A stretch of DNA of 64,000 nucleotides from positions 36,121,029 to 36,185,028 of the forward strand of contig NW_022145607.1 of NCBI RefSeq assembly GCF_000002235.5, read 5' to 3'. A model generated the notes under the pieces. That model was not told the origin of the DNA and did not search any database. It worked only from the letters and a program-made list of their open reading frames with translations. Source of the stretch: Strongylocentrotus purpuratus (lineage: Eukaryota > Echinodermata > Echinoidea > Camarodonta > Strongylocentrotidae). Below are positions 43,215 to 56,300 of this stretch, piece after piece (within the stretch, counting starts at the first letter, position 1; every line of letters begins with the position of its first letter). The position numbers were made by a program, and so were the translations under genes.

Positions 43215-43560
43215 AGGTTTTCAAGTTTCAAGTTTCAAGTTTTTATTGTTCCACATTTTACAAAAAATATAGACATACATATAAAATGAAAAAAATATAC
43301 AATACATGTAGTATAAATGAGCACGTCTCAATAATTCTCAATCCATAATAGATTGAGTAGAATATGAGGAACCTATTCAAAAGCAGTGCTTGCATATTAT
43401 AGATTCCTGGAAAAATAAGTATTGTAAAAGAAAAAAACCGTAGCAGTAGACTGAAGGACGTAATTTAAAACACAATGGAATAAGGAAATTGTGTACAAAA
43501 TAAGGCATTAGCACCAATTACCCCGCTGAAGTTACTATTGTACGAGAAAACAATTACGCC
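43215..43560 (-). mobile_element. LINE 3' end fragment (CTTGAAA tail)
   Basis: Read on the minus strand it ends AACAATAAAAACTTGAAACT TGAAACTTGAAAACC, a poly(A)-signal-like AATAAA followed by a short tandem tail, as in the CR1-like LINE at 33 kb. No coding part is visible; the inner limit is approximate. Confidence 0.55.
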
Positions 43561-44223
43561 CCCATGAGTTGCTTTTGAAAGCAACAAATCTAAGAAACAT
43601 GTTTAAATAGGCCTACATTGAGGAAAATCTGATTAAAAAAATGACACAAGAAAGTCTTTTTATTTTAAATCCATCAACAATTTGAATTAGATATGTCTTG
43701 TTTAATGGACACATTGAGAATTTGTTCTTAATGTCTTCAGTGTGATTTCTTTCCCTCACCATATATACAACGCTCGCTTTGCTTATTTTGATACAATTTT
43801 ATTTCACATTCCATAACAAAGTAAATAATTTCCACATTCCTTAATTGCACCGAAAAATCAACAGTTAATATATATATAGACCTACCTACACTGTCGCTCC
43901 TAAATTTGGAATATTTTTTTTCTTCCCCAATTCATGAAATTATTTTAAAAATAATTAAAAAATAATAGATCTAGATAATAGTATACATTCTTAGATTTTA
44001 TTGAATAATAAATTGACAATGTGTGTTTTGCGTAACTGCTAAAGTATGTGTATGCTACTATGCTTATCAACTAGGGGACCTATGCCCTTAAGTCATAAAT
44101 GACAGTAATGAGGATTAATGCCCCACAAAAGGGCACTAATATAGCACATCGACACGGTTTTGATCCTGGAGCCTCACAGTTACGAGGCCATTGCTTTGTC
44201 ACTGAACCATGTCTGTACGCAGT

Positions 44224-44488
44224 GGGGGCTAGGGTAGGGGGCAGTTTCCATAAATATAAAAAAAACACAGAACATGCAAAAAAAAAATCAATAATTTATT
44301 GCACTTTACCTCGGTCCCCAACATAAAAAAATCCTCTGTGTGCCAATGCCTTGAGCCATAATGCATGGCCGCTAAGAGGATTTTGATATGTTGGGGACCG
44401 AGGTAAAGTGCAATAAATTATTGAAAATTTATTGCATTTTCTGTTTTTTTTTTTATATTTATGGAAACTGCCCCCTGCCCTAGCCCCC
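44224..44488. mobile_element. Foldback element (265 bp)
   Basis: The ends GGGGGCTAGGGTAGGGGGCA and TGCCCCCTGCCCTAGCCCCC are complementary, and the complementarity continues inward (TAAATTATTGCACTTTACC type) to within about 50 bp of the centre. Confidence 0.85.
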
Positions 44489-44989
44489 CAAAACAAAATG
44501 GCCGTTTCAATGTGGTGCCTTTTAAGATTTTGATAAGTCACCCGAGGCATAAGGTGAAGGGAATATTTTATTTTTATCATTAATTCGATGTGTACTTTAT
44601 GGTACGCCAGATGCATGATTCGGCCGGGGGTGCATGAAGTGAGCATCCTAGACTCTATTCATTAGTTTTAATCCAAATCTCGCCAAACTTTCCCACTCTT
44701 TCTTGTTTCTGAGACAAGATTTAATCCATGAAATGCATATGGCCTACATTAAAAACAAGATGAGAAAAACTTATAGGGAACCCTTTTTTTCTGGTGATTA
44801 AATTAAATATGAATAGCGAGAGAAGCGACATCACAACTAATGACTGGGTTGTCAATTTGTCTTTGGTCATCGGCCATTTTGTATGTCATAAAAATAATTT
44901 TTTATGATACTGTTGGCCTTAATAACGTGTTTGAAATTGCTTGTACGCAAGACAAAGAACAAGATCATCATCTACAACAACAGGGATTT

Positions 44990-45545
44990 CTGGCTCGGTA
45001 TAAAAAAGTCAGAGGAAAAAATGTCAAAGGTAAAAATGTTAGAGGTAGAAATGTCAGAGGTAAAAATGTCAGAGGTAGAAATTTCAGAGGTAAAAATTTC
45101 AAGGGTAAAAATGTCAGAGGTAGAAATGTCAGAGGAAAAAATGTCAGGGGTAAACATTTCAGAGGAAAAAATGTCAGCGGTAAACATTTCAGAGGAAAAA
45201 ATGTCAGAGGAAAAAATGTCAGGGGTAAAAATGTCAGAGGTAGAAATGTCAGGAGGAAAAAATGTCAGGGGTAAACATTTCAGAGGAAAAAATGTCAGCG
45301 GTAACAATTTCAGAGAAAAAAATGTCAGAGGTAGAAATGTCAGAGGTAAAAATGTCAGAGGTAAACATTTCAGAGGAAAAAATGTCAGAGGTAGAAATGT
45401 CAGAGGTAAAAACGCAGCGGTAAACATTTTAGAGGAAAAAATGTCAGAGGTAGAAATGCCAGAGGTAAAAATGTCAGAGGTAAAAATGTCAGAGGTAAAC
45501 ATTTCAGAGGAAAAAATGTCAGAGGTAAAAATGTCAGAGGTACAA
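44990..45545. repeat. 15-bp minisatellite TCAGAGGTAAAAATG
   Basis: About 37 copies with AAA/GAA/CAT variants. The 15-bp period keeps all three + frames open over long distances (KNVRGRNVRG or KMSEVEMSEV). Short, low complexity and with no clear start context, so not called a gene. Confidence 0.9.
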
Positions 45546-46110
45546 CAAACAACGAAAAGGTGCCCCTTTTACTTTGACAAGTGCCCCTATAAATTTTTAA
45601 AAGTGCCCTTACCCATCTTCACCTCTGATATGTGCCCATTTTATTTTGACACACGCCCTTTTCCTTTCGAAAAGTTCCCATTTTTTTTGGCTATCAGTGT
45701 CATTTTTCCATTCTCTTAAGTGCCCTTTCTAATCTCATGTAAGTGCCCCTTTTCAGGTACGAGAAGTTCACTTGTCACGTTTGATAAGTTCCCCCTACAC
45801 CTCTGATAATTGCCCTATTAAAATCCAAGAGGTACCACTTTTACTTTGACGAGTGCCCCTTTAGTTTGTAAGAAGTGCCCCTTCCCCCTTTTCATTACTA
45901 CTCCCTTTTTAACTAGGATAAGCGCACCTTGTATTTTCACATGTGCCCCTTTTCCTAATGAAAAGTGCCCCGTTTAAAAAAGAGCCCCTTCCCCTTCTTA
46001 TAATTACCCTTTTCATCTCTGATAAGTGCCCCGTTTATTTTAACTTGTGCCTCTTTTTCTTTTTAATAAGAGCCACCTCCCCCTATTCATAAAAGCATCC
46101 TTTCATCTCT
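45546..46110. repeat. Degenerate AAGTGCCCCTTTT repeat
   Basis: About fifteen decayed units of 30-45 bp around GTGCCCCTTTT(A/C)CTTTGAC, directly after the 15-bp minisatellite. Confidence 0.75.
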
Positions 46111-47640
46111 AATAAATGACCCCATTAAAATTTGATTGGTGCGCCATTTCTTTCAACTAATGCACTACGCGCGCTCGCATTTATAGATGATATAATTATG
46201 TTATGTATCAAAGATCTTTTCAGTCTTCGTTATGAGAATGTGCTTAAAACCCATCATAATTGTTTTTTCTTCCTCTTTACAGTAAGATGTAATCTTTCGC
46301 ACTGCGACATCACAAATCTTTAAATTTTTCCTCGCTCGCTTGCAAATGAAGTTTCAGACCATCGCACCCAACTGCAAAGTACTCGAGCAATTATGGTATA
46401 TAAAGAGAAATGACTATTGAAATCATCACTGATAACGTAAACACAATGCAGGGTATATACCAATATCTAAAAAATTGTATATTTTCGCTTTGAGATTTCC
46501 CTTGGTAGGTGCCCTTTTTGTACAGCAAGTGTCCTTTTTTGTTGCCCCCCCCCCACTTTTGAAGTTTCTTCGCCGCCCCTGCATGTACATACATATTTGT
46601 TCTTTCCTTCACATTTGAAATACAAAATAAAAGAACACCATCAGATCATAGACAGTAAATTGATGAGCGCCCTCTATAATGAAAATACTTTTTGTTTTCG
46701 TTTGGAATATCGACGCTCCGTATGTGGATAGCCCAATGAAAACAACTTTATACCACTAAGAATTCATATTTTTAATCTCTGAATGGAAAATGAAGCGAGG
46801 ATGCCCTTTACGCAACAGGGGAAGCTTATTTTCTGTACATCGGCAGAAATATGTAAAATAACATGCAATAGGAAGTAACGGAATCATTTTTTAGAGGGGC
46901 ATTTCATCCAGAAAAGAAATGTCCGATTCTTGTCTTCTCTAAAACTATAGCATTCAAACGATCCATGTATATTAGATGGAGAATCCTGATTAAATTCAAA
47001 CAAATATAATACTACACGTCGGTATTCCTAGCTATAAACAGCGCATAGCTAGGCTGTAGGCAATCTTAAAATTATGAAAAGACACCCCCCCCCCGCAAAA
47101 ACAAATAAATGGTGACACGGCCTGTATGATCGATATTCTAAGGCATTCATACATTGAAAGTGCCAAATCAGTTGCCTGACGTATGTAAACTAAGTGGCAT
47201 CATTATAAAAGAGTGACAGGGATATAAATAGGGCTCTATAATGATGAAGTATGTTTCTTTCATTATTGTTTTTATTTTTTTATTTTTCTCTTTCTTATTG
47301 TTGCTATGTGACTTTTGGGGCTGCATAAGGAGCCAGTCAGATTAGTACGCCTTGACAAGAACATCGATGTAAAATAATAATACTAATAATAATGCTGATA
47401 TTTATAATAACAACAATGATAATAATGATAATGATTATAACAATAATAATGATAAACAAAATACATGCACTGCGAGGCTCTAGTTTAAATTATGGATCGA
47501 GGTGGCAGGAATAATATTATTTTCTGAGGGGCGTAAATAGTGCTGTTTCTGTCGCCGAGGAATCCATAATTTCACTAGTGGCTTGAATTAGTACATGATA
47601 TATTTGTATTATATTTTTCAAACCAACCTTCATAAACAAA
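46111..47640. other. Intergenic, no gene seen
   Basis: Between the divergent ERM and cysteine-string genes. Contains an (AAT/GAT)n microsatellite at about 47370-47460 and short homopolymers only. Confidence 0.5.
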
Positions 47641-47649
47641 AAAACATTG

Positions 47650-47830
47650 TTTTATTTGATTTGATTTTGATTTATTGGTTTCTGCATCTTTTTTTGCATC
47701 ATACATTTTCATTAACATAAATATGGTTTGGTACAATATTTTAAGTGTATATAATTTTATACAGATAAAAAACGAAATTAAAGATATAAATTGAATGCAT
47801 AATTAACATACATTAGATGCAGGAGGGCTA
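47650..47830 (-). mobile_element. LINE 3' end fragment, uninterrupted
   Basis: Reverse reading ends AATAAATCAAAATCAAATCA. Matches both halves of 20295-21005 (CATACATTTTCATTAACATA, TTTAAGTGTATATAATTTTA, GAATGCATAATTAACATACA) without the foldback insert. Confidence 0.75.
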
Positions 47831-48199
47831 CAGAAATAAGCAAATTAGCTTAAAGTACTAATTTTGTCATAAATGTTTGTTTTTATCTGCCACAAAGTTT
47901 TTGGCCGTGATGATTATTATCTGTGTTAAGCCATTATGTATGGAAATTATTTCTTTAATTATTTGTATAAAATATATGGATATACTGTATATGATGGAAT
48001 TTGTTTTGAAAATAGAGAACCCTGTGGATGGGAAAAAAAAATAGCTTGACGTGCTCGCAGCCCTTAACTTAGATACAACAATAAAAAAAAAAAAAAAAAA
48101 AAAGAGTGACTTGCAGAGAAGAAAAGAAGGGGAGAGAAGGAGTGTTGGTAATAATACAATAAATCTAAAACATCTGCTGATTGAATGCAGGTCCATTCA

Positions 48200-48341
48200 T
48201 GGATGGATAACGATACTAGGTCATGGACTCCATTAGTACCGTTTGCTCCAGCCCCGGAGCAAAATATGGTACTAGTCACCGAGGCCCATATTTATGGCCA
48301 GAACCTAGAAAACATTAGAAGAAAAAAAAACGTTTAATAGA

Positions 48342-48379
<38 letters not shown>

Positions 48380-48500
48380 TAAATTTTGATAAAATTATTT
48401 ATAGAAATTATACAAAACAAAATATACCCTGCCTTCTTTTCGAGGTAGCCTACAGCATGGTGATAACCATGGGCCTCGGTGAATCCAATTATTTTATAAT
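48200..48500. mobile_element. Two SINE tail copies in opposite orientation around (TA)n
   Basis: 48200-48310 (+): GCCCCGGAGCAAAATATGGT and AGTCACCGAGGCCC. 48415-48500 (-): complement of CACCGAGGCCCATGGTTATC and AAGAAGGCAGGGTATATTTT. Both match the tail of the SINE at 886-1145. A (TA)n run at 48348-48375 lies between them. Confidence 0.7.
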
Positions 48501-48724
48501 TTAATTTTTAAAATATTTTTCTATCTTTAGACTATGATCGACTGCATGAGTTATGATGTTCCGATCCGGTGCCGATCAGTATAGTCTCAGTCTCTAACGG
48601 AATATTCCAACTACATCCTGGTCTCCAATCAAAATAGCCTATAATAGGCCTGCAAACGCGCACATTGTTTACCAAGGCATGAACCTACCAACCGCGGACA
48701 CACCACACGACACGCACGCACTGC

Positions 48725-48755
48725 TATATAAAGAGAGAGTTTACCTGTACATTAT
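48725..48755 (+). promoter_or_regulatory. TATA-box promoter candidate of the cysteine-string gene
   Basis: TATATAAAG at 48725-48733, with AGAGAGAGTTTACC downstream, about 150 bp before the proposed start codon. A short upstream frame (ATGAGGCCC…TGA, about 48790-48866) lies in the leader. Position fits the first exon; transcription start not proven. Confidence 0.4.
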
Positions 48756-48881
48756 ACAAAGAAGCGGATTATCAAACAGATAAAACTGCATGAGGCCCAG
48801 CGGGTGCCAGGTACCATCATTCAGAGTGCTAAATAAGGTGTACTTACCAACCAGTGTGCTTTGAGGATTTGATTCAGACAT

Positions 48882-48910
48882 GTTCCTACCTCGAACATCA
48901 AAAGCAAGGT
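48882..48910 (+). CDS. Cysteine-string gene exon 1 (start)
   Basis: ATG then MFLPRTSKA plus AG, donor GTAGAT. The phase fits the 52352 exon and gives MFLPRTSKASVSLYVSLG. Chosen for its TATA box upstream and matching phase; short, so uncertain. Confidence 0.45.
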
Positions 48911-51900
48911 AGATATACCTTTTTGAAGACTGTTAATTCGATATCTTTAATATGAAGCTATAATAATAATAATTCAAATAATAACAATGATACGATAGAG
49001 GGTACTCGTAAAGCGCTCATGTCTGTCAGACTTCACACTCTTGGGGCTCTACAAAATTATCCCGCCTTATCCTTTTTTTTTTATTCTTGTTCCTATTGAT
49101 AATTTATTATAGACCCTAAAAGTGATTTGTTAATTTGTATGTCATCTTGTATGGTAATATCTTATTTTGTATATCATCTTATTTTGTATATCATCTCGCT
49201 ATGTAATATCTTATTTTGTATATCATCTCGCTATGTAATATATTATTTTGTAAATCAGCTCGCTATGTAATATATTATTTTGTATATCATCTCGCTATGT
49301 AATATATTATTTTGTATATCATCTCGCTATGTAATATCTTATTTTGTATATCATCTCGCTATGTAATATCTTATTTTGTAACGGGGTAATGTCTTAGTTT
49401 TGTAACGGGGTAATATCTTATTTTGTAAATCATCTTACTATGTAATATTTTATTTTGTTTTGGAATAGTTACCATAAGACAGTCCATTAATACCTAAAAT
49501 TCAAGAACTCAAAGAAATTGTGCTTGATTGGAAGTAGGAATAAGACAATTTTTGTCCTTCTCGATCAGCGATATTAATTACCATTTCAAATGAAATATGT
49601 TGCAATGAATGTTTCCCTTTTCAGTATTGATTTAGAATATAGCTTGAATTCAAATTTGCCACAATATACTTTTGCATATAGGTCTGTTAATAATATTGGA
49701 ATTGGAAGATGTACATTGTTTTCTGACAATCGGTACATTAAAATGTTATCTGAAGCATTATCGAGAATAATGATAGAATTTCTTCACCTTATCTCACGAC
49801 TTGCACTATATAATTGATAAAGATTTTATAATATTATTGTCAACTGTATTCATGAAGACAATTTAATACGGAATTGATTTCTTGCAATTTTAATTGTGGT
49901 GTTTAACACAGCGGGTCGGCGTGGAGGGGGGGGGGGGGTAGGAAGGGAGTATGGGAAGGGAATGACATTCACGAGGTATCCATCTTAGCTATTTGATTAT
50001 CAATATTAGTAGCCTAATGTGATTAAGAATATTTTATGTTTCAAAATTAGATTCAAATATTGTGAATGAAAATACCAAACAAATTATTTCGAATATGGCA
50101 TTTTCGATATTGGACTTTAAGATGGGTTTAGGACACTGGCAATAAGCCAGTTCACGGTTGCTGTCTGAGCATGAGCAGATAAAGGTCATTGCAGAACAAA
50201 TTTTGAAATACACAGAGACGAAATACTGGATACGTGCTCATGAAAGTTATGTAACATTATTCATTCATGCACATTCAGTGCACTCCATTGTACACAGGTG
50301 GATGTATTCTTTGAAAAGGGGGAACAAAGGCTATTTATAAAGCACCTCCATCGCTGTAGGAGTGATTATTTCAAAATGTACAAAGTGGGACCTCTTCATG
50401 TGTTGAAGATCTGTGGATATTCGGGGTCATTGCAGTAAGGTGCTAACCGTGAACTGGTCTATTAACCAGAGGTGCTCAGCGGGCTTAATTGCGGTTTCAA
50501 TGGCATAATATTATATCAGAAAACAGTTGAACAGTTTTGCTAGTTTTATATATATATATATATATATAGTGTTTGTGTATAATAGATAAACACTTAAATC
50601 TGTACTCGATCAGCTGGTAAGGACCCATGGTACAATGATCCTTATCACAATTTGATGTTGGGTAAACTCTGTTAGTTCCGGTTATACCCTGATCGACACG
50701 TCAATTTCCTTGGGTCACTCTTTCCGATTCGAAAGGCGAAAGTTGCTCGGATACGATAAGCATAATACCACTGTCTTCGCATAATACTAATGGCAATGAA
50801 CGAATATTCTCAGATTTTAACAGGGATTGTAATTAAGAAAAATAATCCGTTATCTTTTTAAGAGTGGAATGTATAGACTATATCGAAACTATTACTATCC
50901 CAAGGGAAAAATGGTCCTGTCTATATCATTATTATGGAGATAAAACGAATGTTATCAAGATATAAGATGTAAGCCTATACATGACCTGTTTGATGATAAG
51001 GGAAAACCTCTGACTTGTGAGCAATACGAACAATTCTGCTGGAAACTAAATTATTTGTCTTATTATTCTGTAACTCAAGCTATAAAGTGTCGATATCGAA
51101 TGCATATTGAAAAATGTGAACAAATGTAGTAGGTCCTTTAATGTCGTCACTTATCAAAATACTAATACATGACATAAAAGGTTGTCAATATACTTACAAA
51201 AATTTTCTTGAAAAAAACAAGTTGTATACCCTCAATATATCTGAAATGGGAACGATATTTAGATTTAACCCCTGAATGTCAAAGAATGCGGAAATATCAT
51301 AGGATGATATATCGTTTTACTCCAGATATTGGTTTAAGATATTTTCAGTACAAGATAGTAAATAGGATTCTGTATTTGAACAAGCAACTGAACATAGTGA
51401 GTAATGATAAAAGTATGTTCATTTTGTAAAAAAGAGCTGGAAGATATTGTACATTTCTTTTATAATTGTGAAATCAGTAAATCAATCTGGAATGAAACGC
51501 TGAAATGGATAAAAATTAATGAAGGTTCTCGAGTGCAGATAATTTTTGGTTTTGAAGACAAAAGAAACGATGTTTAAATTACATGGTTACTTTGATTAAG
51601 TATCGACTATTCATACACAAACTTAATAACAAAATTCAAAATTTTAGTTATTTGAAGAAGAAAATTATTCAATATTATGAAGACGACAGATATATTCATT
51701 CTATATCTGGTATGTATAACAATTTTAAAAACTAAATGACAGTCACTTCAACATTTTGTTTGTTTGAACAACAAGGAGAGAAATGTGAAAATATTTTGTT
51801 TTATTTGACTTAAATAAAGACTTCCTTTCATTTCATTGTAAAATGTTTTGTTTGACTCAATAACGTAGCCTATGAAGGACTAAAAACATAGGAGGGAGGG

Positions 51901-53270
51901 GGGGGGGGGGGTTACACTAAGCAACTTTCTTATTTTAATATTTAAATGTTTGGATTATAAACCATGTACATTGTCACGTGAATCTTCACACAGAATATTA
52001 CTTTCCATTATGATGGAGGGGGGGGGGGGGGAGTAAGGATTAAAATTCATTTTCAACACTTTTTCAGGTTGTTGCCAGCGACACTAAACAAAATTCATGA
52101 GAGGCTCGGCATACGTGACATGCTCAGTGAGGCTACATTTCTCAGTAAGAAGACACTGAAGAAGGGGGAGGGGCAGGATACGACATCCATAAAATCGTCT
52201 TTAAAATTGCATGTGTCTCACTTTGCTCCCTACTTGAGAGGAAATATGAATTGAACACAAGAAATAGGTATATTGGATTTAACATAACATCGAATAAACC
52301 TTGAATTAATTGTAGTCCTGATTATCTTGTAACTTTTTTTCTTCTTCGCAGTGTGTCTTTATACGTGTCACTAGGTGTAACACAGAACGCAAGTCAAGAT
52401 GACATAAAAAGTGCATATAAGTTGGTAAGTAATCCTCGCTTAAACATCTTAAAAAAAACCCCAATTAAACATTCATTTACTATTCAAATTCAAACGCAAG
52501 CCAAGTTGACATACAAAGAGCATTATAAGTTGGTCAGTTATCCTGGCTAAAAAATTAAAAATGTTATCAAACAACCATAATGTTCATTGTCTTTAAAATT
52601 AATTTTTATTTTAGTATGTTTCCTCTGGAATTTTAATTGCAAACCAAAATTACAGAAAAATTCAACAATATATTGATAAATAATTATTCTTATTTCTGTT
52701 GTATACCGATTGAAATTAGGATGCCTCGATCACGGAACACAATGAGGATTTTGATGCGTGCACTAATTTCGCAAATCGCGATGACATCACGAATTAATAC
52801 AGATTTATGCGGATTTTGTTTAGTAGGGGTCTAGGTGAAAAATTCCCGAAAAATGAACAAAGGTCTCTACAAAGGGATGAGAAGAAGCCGCGAATTGGTG
52901 AAAAGCGGAAATAATTGGCTTTAACCGTTTTGCCTGAGGATGTTACTACATTCGAAGAATTTCGTCCCGGATTTAATTGAATATGCAAATAATTATGTCT
53001 TATAAGGTAAATTTGCGAGCTGCAAAATGAGTCAGTCAAGTAGATGAAGTTTGTTTTATATTTTGTATTCTTCATCACGGGCATGTAAACATAAAATAGT
53101 ACTTATATTCGGAAGACACTTGACGTGCTCGAAGCAAACATTGAATAGCAAACTTTGAGCTAAACATGCCACCATAATTTATTTACTTTGTACCCATTCA
53201 CTTTATTGAATAATCAAGATGTGAGTACAAATCCTCTGAAGAAAGAAAGATAGAATAACATAGAACAAAA

Positions 53271-53318
<48 letters not shown>

Positions 53319-56300
53319 GGGGGGAGAGAGAGAGAGACGGGGTGTGAGAGAGAGAGAGAGAGAGAGAGAGGTATATCCCGCATAGAACATTTTGACGATT
53401 TCCGCATACTGCACTTTACATCCTACCGAAATGTACAGGAAATATTATAGATTAATCTCGATTAGTCTCGATGTCTTTAAGCAAACTTTGAGCGAATTAA
53501 CATGCCAGCGTAATAATATTTTATACCCCAATATAATTACTACAATGCTATATATAGGTCTACAACGAGATTTTAAATATATATATATATTTTTTATATT
53601 TGAGGGAGTGGGGAATCCCAGATGTATCCCTTTTATGCCTAACTCATCGTACTGATATTATCCTTTATTTGCAAATTAAAACTATTGTAAAAAAGTATGG
53701 AAGTGGAACAATAATTAATGAAAACATAAGTAATGTATTTATGTGGTTGTTTTGATATCATTTGCTTAATATAGGACGAATAAATTAGTCATGTTGAATA
53801 GAAACCGACTTTCTACCTAAAATGTTTAGAAAGCAATCAATAAACCATGACTATTTTAAGCATTGATTAGGGCAAAATTGCTGGTAAATAGCAGCCAATA
53901 AATCGTATAATGTTTAGAAATAGAATCCTATAATAAACTTGATTTTCTTCTTACAGCTTCACATCAAGTACACAAAGACAGGAGCAAAGCGAAAGGTATG
54001 TACAGTTCTGGTTTTAACACCATTTTTGTAATCTAATCAAATGAATAAATGCACATAGCCTATAGGTCTTTTTAAAGTTCCTCGTTACAAATTAACTCCC
54101 TTTACCTGTCAATACTAATTGTATTTTAATAGTCAGAATTGCATACTTTACGTGTTGCTTGTCCTAGCTACCATATAGGGAGAGTCTGGTCCTACCAAGC
54201 AATACGTAATGTATGCAGTTCGCATTCTGACTATTGAAATACAATTATTCGCAACTAGTGAATGAAATAGTTTGTAACGAAAAACTTGAAAAAGTTTTGT
54301 GCATAGAATTTGATTACATTACGCAGATGGTATATAGCCTATATTATATTTCATCAGATCAAGCAGACGAATGATATGAAATACATACTTCTTTATTTCG
54401 TAACCATTTACTGAATGATCAAGATGTGAAAAAAGATCCTCTGATCTTTCTCAGTCACAAAGGTAAAAAGGACAGAAAGACCGAAAGAAAGAAATGAATA
54501 AATACAAAAAGAAAGAAAGAAAGAGAGAGAGAGAGAGTATGAGAGAGAGAGAGAGAGAGAGAGAGGGGAGAGAGAGAAGTATCACAGAACATTTTGACGA
54601 TTTCCGCATAAAGGGTCTACGTGCTTACAAGTATCCCATTTTACGTGCCGAAATGAAAGTACGATTTGATATTAGATTAATAATTAATATCAATACCACT
54701 GCTTTACAGTTTCATACCATTAATAATTTAGACAAACAAATTTTATAACATGATAAATATTTATTGTTTAACCTCCCAATTTTGGAGTACTTGCCAAATG
54801 AAGCCGTATATTGCGAAATAGATGTGTGGCAATCAACCAGAGAAGAATATTTTCTGCTCTTTTTGTGTCAATACAATTATTCGCTTGGGTTTACCCCCAT
54901 CTTTTTTTTTAGGACCGATTACCAAAATCCATTCATGTCAAATGAATGGAATATAATTATGATGTGCAGTGATGCTTGGTGTACTCTGTAACCTCAGACC
55001 CCCTCAGACTGGTTAATCCCAACTATTATTATTCATGAATGGACGTAATTCAGTTGTAATTCTTTTTTATCTTTTCTTTAGAATCACAAATGAGATTGCT
55101 CAATAATTATGTAGAAGTTAGAATGAATATTATAAAGGGGGTTTCCCTGCAATATGTCTATTACGTCATGTGTCATGTGAAATGTTATCCATGACCATTG
55201 CCTACTTATGGTTCTATCTTGTATATCAAGATTCTTTAAATTTCTGGATGACAAAATGAAAAACGATTATTAAGTCGTTCTGCATTATTACACGGGAGTT
55301 ATGCACATCTATATAATGGCGATAGTATAACCAGGATTCTGGTCAAAATGACCACCTATAGATTCGTTATTTCGATCAAGATTTGGAAAATAAACAGTCA
55401 ATTAGAACCGTTAAATTAAGCAAATTCAATTGGTCTTCTGGACAAGATCCTGGTCCCAACGGCACTGGTCGGGAACTAAGAATTGACCGATGAATTCCAC
55501 AGGGGAATTGTTTCGTTTTAGCAATAAATAAAAACCTCTTTGTGGTGCCACTTTTAACCCGGAACTGACACACTGTTATTTTGCACATCAGAATACAGTG
55601 ATCCATGTTTCCGACTTTAAAGGCACACTGCCATACTTGTAGCTACTTGCTCCCTCTATATAGAAACTTCCCCAATCGGTGCCTGTTGGTCCCCCATGAT
55701 CCTCTTTTTCTTATGTTAAATGAGAGCTGAGTTAATGAGATAGCCACCTGTCACAGTGACCTCGATGGCTCTCTGTGTGGTCTAATCCCTTCTGGCCCAG
55801 TAGTGGTGACGGTTTTTAAATAGAATCTTCATCAGTAGGCGCATTTATACTGTCAAATACCTCATTTTGAAAAGTCGCGATGTTTCGTGCACCCGGTTAC
55901 ACTTGTGCTGAAACATCACCGACGGAGCTGTTCAGCGATGTTTTGGCGTGTTTCGGTTGGTAATGCGCATGTGCAGTCTTCCCGACCTTTGACCCCGGCC
56001 TGCTATAAGATTTTTAGCGCGCGCAATTTCCAGCTAGCGCTATAGCTAGCTAAATAGCGATACATCCCATGCGCATGCATGCGATATGTTTTGTTTATCT
56101 CGCGTGTAGTATTTGAGGCAAGAGTGGATAAGTTACGAAGTACGGACTACGGCTGCTGATTCAGTTTTCCCAAATTCAATCGAAATCTAGTAGTAAAAAC
56201 GATATGGGAAGGTTAAGAAAATCATCGTTGTTAATTGGAATTATGAGAATTCGCCGACGTCGTAGGGAAAGTGATCGTCGTGCTCGTTTTTTTAGGTACT

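Noticed and set aside
44904-45719. 271-codon frame of KMSEVEM repeats on + and its minus-strand partner
   Set aside because: Explained by the 15-bp repeat; all frames are open and no splice or start context supports a gene.
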